Source: Lactobacillus gasseri ATCC 33323 = JCM 1131
GTDB taxonomy: Bacteria; Bacillota; Bacilli; Lactobacillales; Lactobacillaceae
DNA: 64,000 bases
Direction of reading: 5' to 3'
NCBI RefSeq assembly: GCF_000014425.1
Contig: NC_008530.1
Coordinates: forward strand, 1,240,001-1,304,000
Part shown: positions 61,891 through 64,000 of the stretch, one piece after another
Numbering within the stretch: the stretch's first letter is position 1
Layout of the letters: the number at the start of each line of letters is the position of its first letter
Translations under genes and position numbers: made by a program
Notes under the pieces: model-generated
Told to the model about the DNA's origin: nothing
The model's database searches: none
The model's input: the letters and a program-made list of their open reading frames with translations, nothing else

Positions 61891-61919
61891 AGTATAGCAA
61901 TATCTTTTTTTAAATTCAA
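61891..61919 (-). promoter_or_regulatory. Promoter of the cggR glycolytic operon
   Basis: Minus-strand TTGAAT (61919-61914), 17-base spacer, TATACT (61896-61891). It leaves a leader of roughly 120 bases before cggR that holds the candidate operator. Confidence 0.75.
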
Positions 61920-61943
61920 GATATATCCTTCAGAATAATTAAT

Positions 61944-61971
61944 TTGTACTTTCTTCTTTTTTTGATATACT
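61944..61971 (+). promoter_or_regulatory. Promoter of tRNA-Arg
   Basis: TTGTAC, 16-base spacer, TATACT, ending 14 bases before the mature tRNA 5' end. It is divergent from the cggR promoter. Confidence 0.65.
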
Positions 61972-61985
61972 TATTTTAGTTTGTC

Positions 61986-62057
61986 GTGCCCTTAGTGTAA
62001 TGGATCGCACGTAAGATTCCGGTTCTTAAAATCTGAGTTCGACTCTCAGGGGGCGCA
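61986..62057 (+). tRNA. tRNA-Arg (anticodon CCG)
   Basis: Cloverleaf by eye: acceptor GTGCCCT / GGGGCGC with two wobble pairs, D arm in AGTGTAATGGATCGCA, anticodon stem TAAGA / TCTTA around loop TTCCGGT (anticodon CCG), and T arm CTGAG-TTCGACT-CTCAG. The body matches Firmicute tRNA-Arg(CCG). CCA is not encoded. Confidence 0.9.
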
Positions 62058-62063
62058 TAGTAC

Positions 62064-62095
62064 AAGACAGTCAGTCAATCTGGCTGTCTTTTTTG
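62064..62095 (+). terminator. Terminator of tRNA-Arg
   Basis: AAGACAG / CTGTCTT stem with inner CAG/CTG pairs, followed by TTTTTT, seven bases after the tRNA end. Confidence 0.85.
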
Positions 62096-62194
62096 TATTT
62101 TTTCACTTTATTTAGAAAAAATCTATCATCTGTAAGCATTTTCGTTATAATTAAATTTGGCGTTAATTATGTACATAGACAGAAAGGTTATTTT

Positions 62195-63643
62195 ATGATC
62201 GAAGAAGAAAAAAAGTCTAATGCCAAAAAAATGCTCTGGCCAACGCTAGCGATGATGGCATTTTCAACTGTTTGGGGCTTCGGTAACGTTGTTAACGGGT
62301 ATGTTTACTTCGACGGTACCAAAGTTGTATTCAGTTGGATATTAATGTTCCTACTATACTTTGTTCCCTATGCATTAATGGTTGGAGAACTAGGTGCAAC
62401 CTTTAAAAATGCTAATGGTGGTGTTTCCTCATGGGTTAATGCCACTATGGGTGCCAAGTGGGCTTATTATGCAGGTTGGACATATTGGGCCTGCCACGTA
62501 GTATATATTTCAAGTAAAGGTACTGGTGGTTTAAGAGCCATGGCGTGGGGAATCTTTGGCAACACTAAATGGTACGATGGTCTTCCAACTGCTTGGACTC
62601 AATTCGCTACTTTAGTAGTCTTCCTCTTTTTCTGCTGGGTTACTACTAAAGGTATTCCAGTACTTAAAAGTTTGGCTACTATCGCTGGATCATCAATGTT
62701 TATTATGTCAATTTTATTCATTATTATGATGTTTGCTGCACCAGCAATTAACCCACATGCAGGATATTATTCAATCAATTTTAATTGGAAGAGTTTAATG
62801 CCAACATTCAACCTTAAATATTTAACATCTCTTTCAATCTTAGTTTTTGCTGTTGGTGGATGTGAGAAAATATCTCCTTATGTAAACAAGGTTAAAAATC
62901 CAACCAAAAACTTTCCAAAAGCAATGATGGCTTTAGCAATTATGGTTATGGTTTCTGCAATTTTAGGAACTTTTGCTATGGCTTTAATGTTTGATCCTAA
63001 AGTTGTTAACAGTAATCTAAATGAATATATTTCAAACGGTGCATACATGGCCTTTCAACGTTTAGGAGAATATTACCATGTTGGTGGTTTGTTTATGTAT
63101 ATTTATTCATGGTGTAACGTTATTGGTCAATTCTCTACTTTAGTTATCAGTATTGATGCTCCTTTAAGAATGCTACTAGGTAGTAAAGAAGCCAAAAACT
63201 TCATTCCTAAGAAACTTCTTAAGATAAATAAACATGGTGCTTACATCAATGGTATCTGGATGGTTGTAATTCTTTCAGGGGGGTTAATTGCAGCACAAGC
63301 TTTATTGCCTGATGCACAAGCGGTTATGGCTCAATTAGTTAAATTAAATTCAACTACAATGCCAATGCGTTATTTATGGGTCTTCGCAGCATATATTGCA
63401 CTTAGAAAGCAACAAAAGAAGTTTGATACTTCTTACCAAATGACCAAGAATCAAGGACTGGCTTACACAGCTGGAATATGGTGTTTTATTGTTACAGCAG
63501 CATGTTGTATTTTAGGAATCTACTCACCAGATCCATTTACCCTATTCCTTAACATCATTACTCCAATTATCTTGATTGTTTTAGGCTTAATTTTGCCAGC
63601 AATCAAAAAAAGAGAAGATGGCACTAACCCATTAATGAAGTAA
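62195..63643 (+). CDS. APC-superfamily amino acid permease (glutamate:GABA antiporter-like, YjeM type)
   Basis: Membrane transporter with about 12 helices and 482 residues. The first helix carries FSTVWGFGNVVNGYVYFDG, with the APC substrate-binding Gly-rich break, and NATMGAKWAYYAGWTYW follows. Closest in style to the YjeM/GadC group; the actual amino acid is unknown. ATG 62195 has AGAAAGG seven bases upstream; a frame from 62093 overlaps the tRNA terminator. Probably monocistronic. Confidence 0.85.
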   Translation: MIEEEKKSNAKKMLWPTLAMMAFSTVWGFGNVVNGYVYFDGTKVVFSWILMFLLYFVPYALMVGELGATFKNANGGVSSWVNATMGAKWAYYAGWTYWACHVVYISSKGTGGLRAMAWGIFGNTKWYDGLPTAWTQFATLVVFLFFCWVTTKGIPVLKSLATIAGSSMFIMSILFIIMMFAAPAINPHAGYYSINFNWKSLMPTFNLKYLTSLSILVFAVGGCEKISPYVNKVKNPTKNFPKAMMALAIMVMVSAILGTFAMALMFDPKVVNSNLNEYISNGAYMAFQRLGEYYHVGGLFMYIYSWCNVIGQFSTLVISIDAPLRMLLGSKEAKNFIPKKLLKINKHGAYINGIWMVVILSGGLIAAQALLPDAQAVMAQLVKLNSTTMPMRYLWVFAAYIALRKQQKKFDTSYQMTKNQGLAYTAGIWCFIVTAACCILGIYSPDPFTLFLNIITPIILIVLGLILPAIKKREDGTNPLMK

Positions 63644-63647
63644 CTTC

Positions 63648-63683
63648 AAATGAGCGATATGATTGTCATATCGCTCATTTTTT
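63648..63683 (+). terminator. Terminator of the APC permease gene
   Basis: Perfect 15-base stem AAATGAGCGATATGA / TCATATCGCTCATTT with a three-base loop and a T run on the plus strand. Confidence 0.9.
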
Positions 63684-63707
63684 CTACATAAAATTAAGTT
63701 TGATTAG

Positions 63708-63736
63708 TTGACATGATTAAAAGTAAGTGATTTAAT
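63708..63736 (+). promoter_or_regulatory. Promoter of clpP
   Basis: TTGACA, 17-base spacer, TTTAAT. The -10 box abuts the CIRCE-like repeat, so repressor binding would cover it. Confidence 0.7.
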
Positions 63737-63762
63737 TAGCACTGTACTTATCAGAGTGCTAA
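63736..63762 (+). promoter_or_regulatory. CIRCE-like operator (HrcA site) before clpP
   Basis: TTAGCACTG-N9-GAGTGCTAA matches the CIRCE inverted repeat TTAGCACTC-N9-GAGTGCTAA at all but one base of the left arm. It lies between the -10 box and the ribosome site of clpP. No CtsR-type GGTCAAA repeat is visible here. Confidence 0.8.
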
Positions 63763-63784
63763 TTTTGTTTAGGAGGTAAAATTA

Positions 63785-64000
63785 ATGCTCGTACCTACAG
63801 TTATTGAACAAACTGCACGTGGTGAACGTGCTTACGACATTTACTCAAGATTATTAAAAGATAGAATCATTATGCTTAGCGGTGAGATTAACGACCAAAT
63901 GGCCAACTCAATCATCGCTCAACTTTTATTCTTAGATGCACAAGACAATACTAAAGATATTTCTCTATACATTAACTCTCCAGGTGGTGTTATTACCTCT
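63785..64000 (+). CDS. clpP: ATP-dependent Clp protease proteolytic subunit (partial)
   Basis: Serine protease core that degrades proteins fed by Clp ATPases. The first 72 codons are present: [29 protein letters not shown], the conserved [20 protein letters not shown] and the start of the helix. The catalytic Ser, His and Asp lie beyond the window. ATG follows AGGAGG. It is controlled by a CIRCE-like operator. Confidence 0.96.
   Translation, partial: MLVPTVIEQTARGERAYDIYSRLLKDRIIMLSGEINDQMANSIIAQLLFLDAQDNTKDISLYINSPGGVITS

Noticed and set aside
61861-61985. Attenuator hairpin from the GAGAGA/TCTCTC arms in the cggR leader
   Set aside because: The arms are about 30 bases apart and are not followed by a clean T run, so the fold is weak.

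Overview
The window is a low-GC Firmicute chromosome segment, almost certainly a Lactobacillus of the johnsonii/gasseri group. The main clues are a GH68 fructosyltransferase resembling the L. johnsonii/gasseri inulosucrases, Lactobacillus-type operons (upp-atpBEFHA, cggR-gap-pgk-tpiA-eno, secG-rnr-smpB-tmRNA partners, cdaA-cdaR-glmM), an ssrA tag reading ANNENSYAVAA, and AT-rich intergenic DNA with strong AGGAGG ribosome sites. Most genes lie on the minus strand. Both ends are cut inside genes: atpA on the left and clpP on the right. There are no rRNA genes, insertion sequences, CRISPR arrays or prophage, and no gene-free stretch longer than about 300 bases.

Layout. 1-7831 (minus): tdk-prfA-prmC-tsaC, upp and the F-ATPase operon. 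7990-10606: murT on plus, then tRNA-Glu, tRNA-Gln and a beta-lactamase-like hydrolase on minus. 10755-14738: a small coiled-coil protein, a frameshifted multidrug MFS pump, pgi and a VanZ-like protein. 14898-20762: an LTA synthase-family enzyme on plus, then manA, a SdpI-like membrane protein and a two-component system on minus. 20823-24493 is a decayed patch: the front of a DUF3737 gene joined to the back of a MalY/PatB aminotransferase gene, followed by an inulosucrase gene with an in-frame stop before its wall anchor. 24705-31824: tmRNA, ackA, ytxK, a complete-looking comGA-GG competence pseudopilus operon (including a 52-codon comGG) and yebC. 31908-37533: vanZ-like, coaBC, an orphan metal-binding lipoprotein, an alpha/beta hydrolase, a membrane protein and a HAAS/DUF4097 protein. 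37584-39277: a fluoride riboswitch followed by a HAD phosphatase and two crcB fluoride-channel genes. 39294-47264: glmM, cdaR, cdaA (c-di-AMP), potDCBA (polyamine uptake) and murB. 47383-53435: an exonuclease, tsaE, pta, ung, a HAD phosphatase, a LURP-like protein, a TetR-like regulator, a GNAT enzyme and smpB. 53450-61762: rnr, secG, then eno, tpiA, pgk, gap and cggR. 61986-64000: tRNA-Arg, an APC permease and clpP.

How the parts fit together. The window holds much of lower glycolysis (pgi, gap, pgk, tpiA, eno) with its CggR regulator, plus the Pta-AckA acetate branch. It also carries both trans-translation partners (tmRNA and SmpB) and two t6A enzymes (TsaC and TsaE). Envelope functions are spread through it: MurT, MurB, GlmM, an LTA synthase and c-di-AMP synthesis.

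The most notable non-coding element is the fluoride riboswitch at 39184-39277, whose aptamer and terminator are readable by eye. Other regulatory sites are a CIRCE-like operator on the clpP promoter, a perfect cre box before manA, a direct-repeat CggR-type operator, and terminator-like hairpins placed directly before potA, pgk and the MFS gene. I did not find a convincingly new multi-gene system. The strongest observations are the riboswitch operon and three independent gene-decay events.
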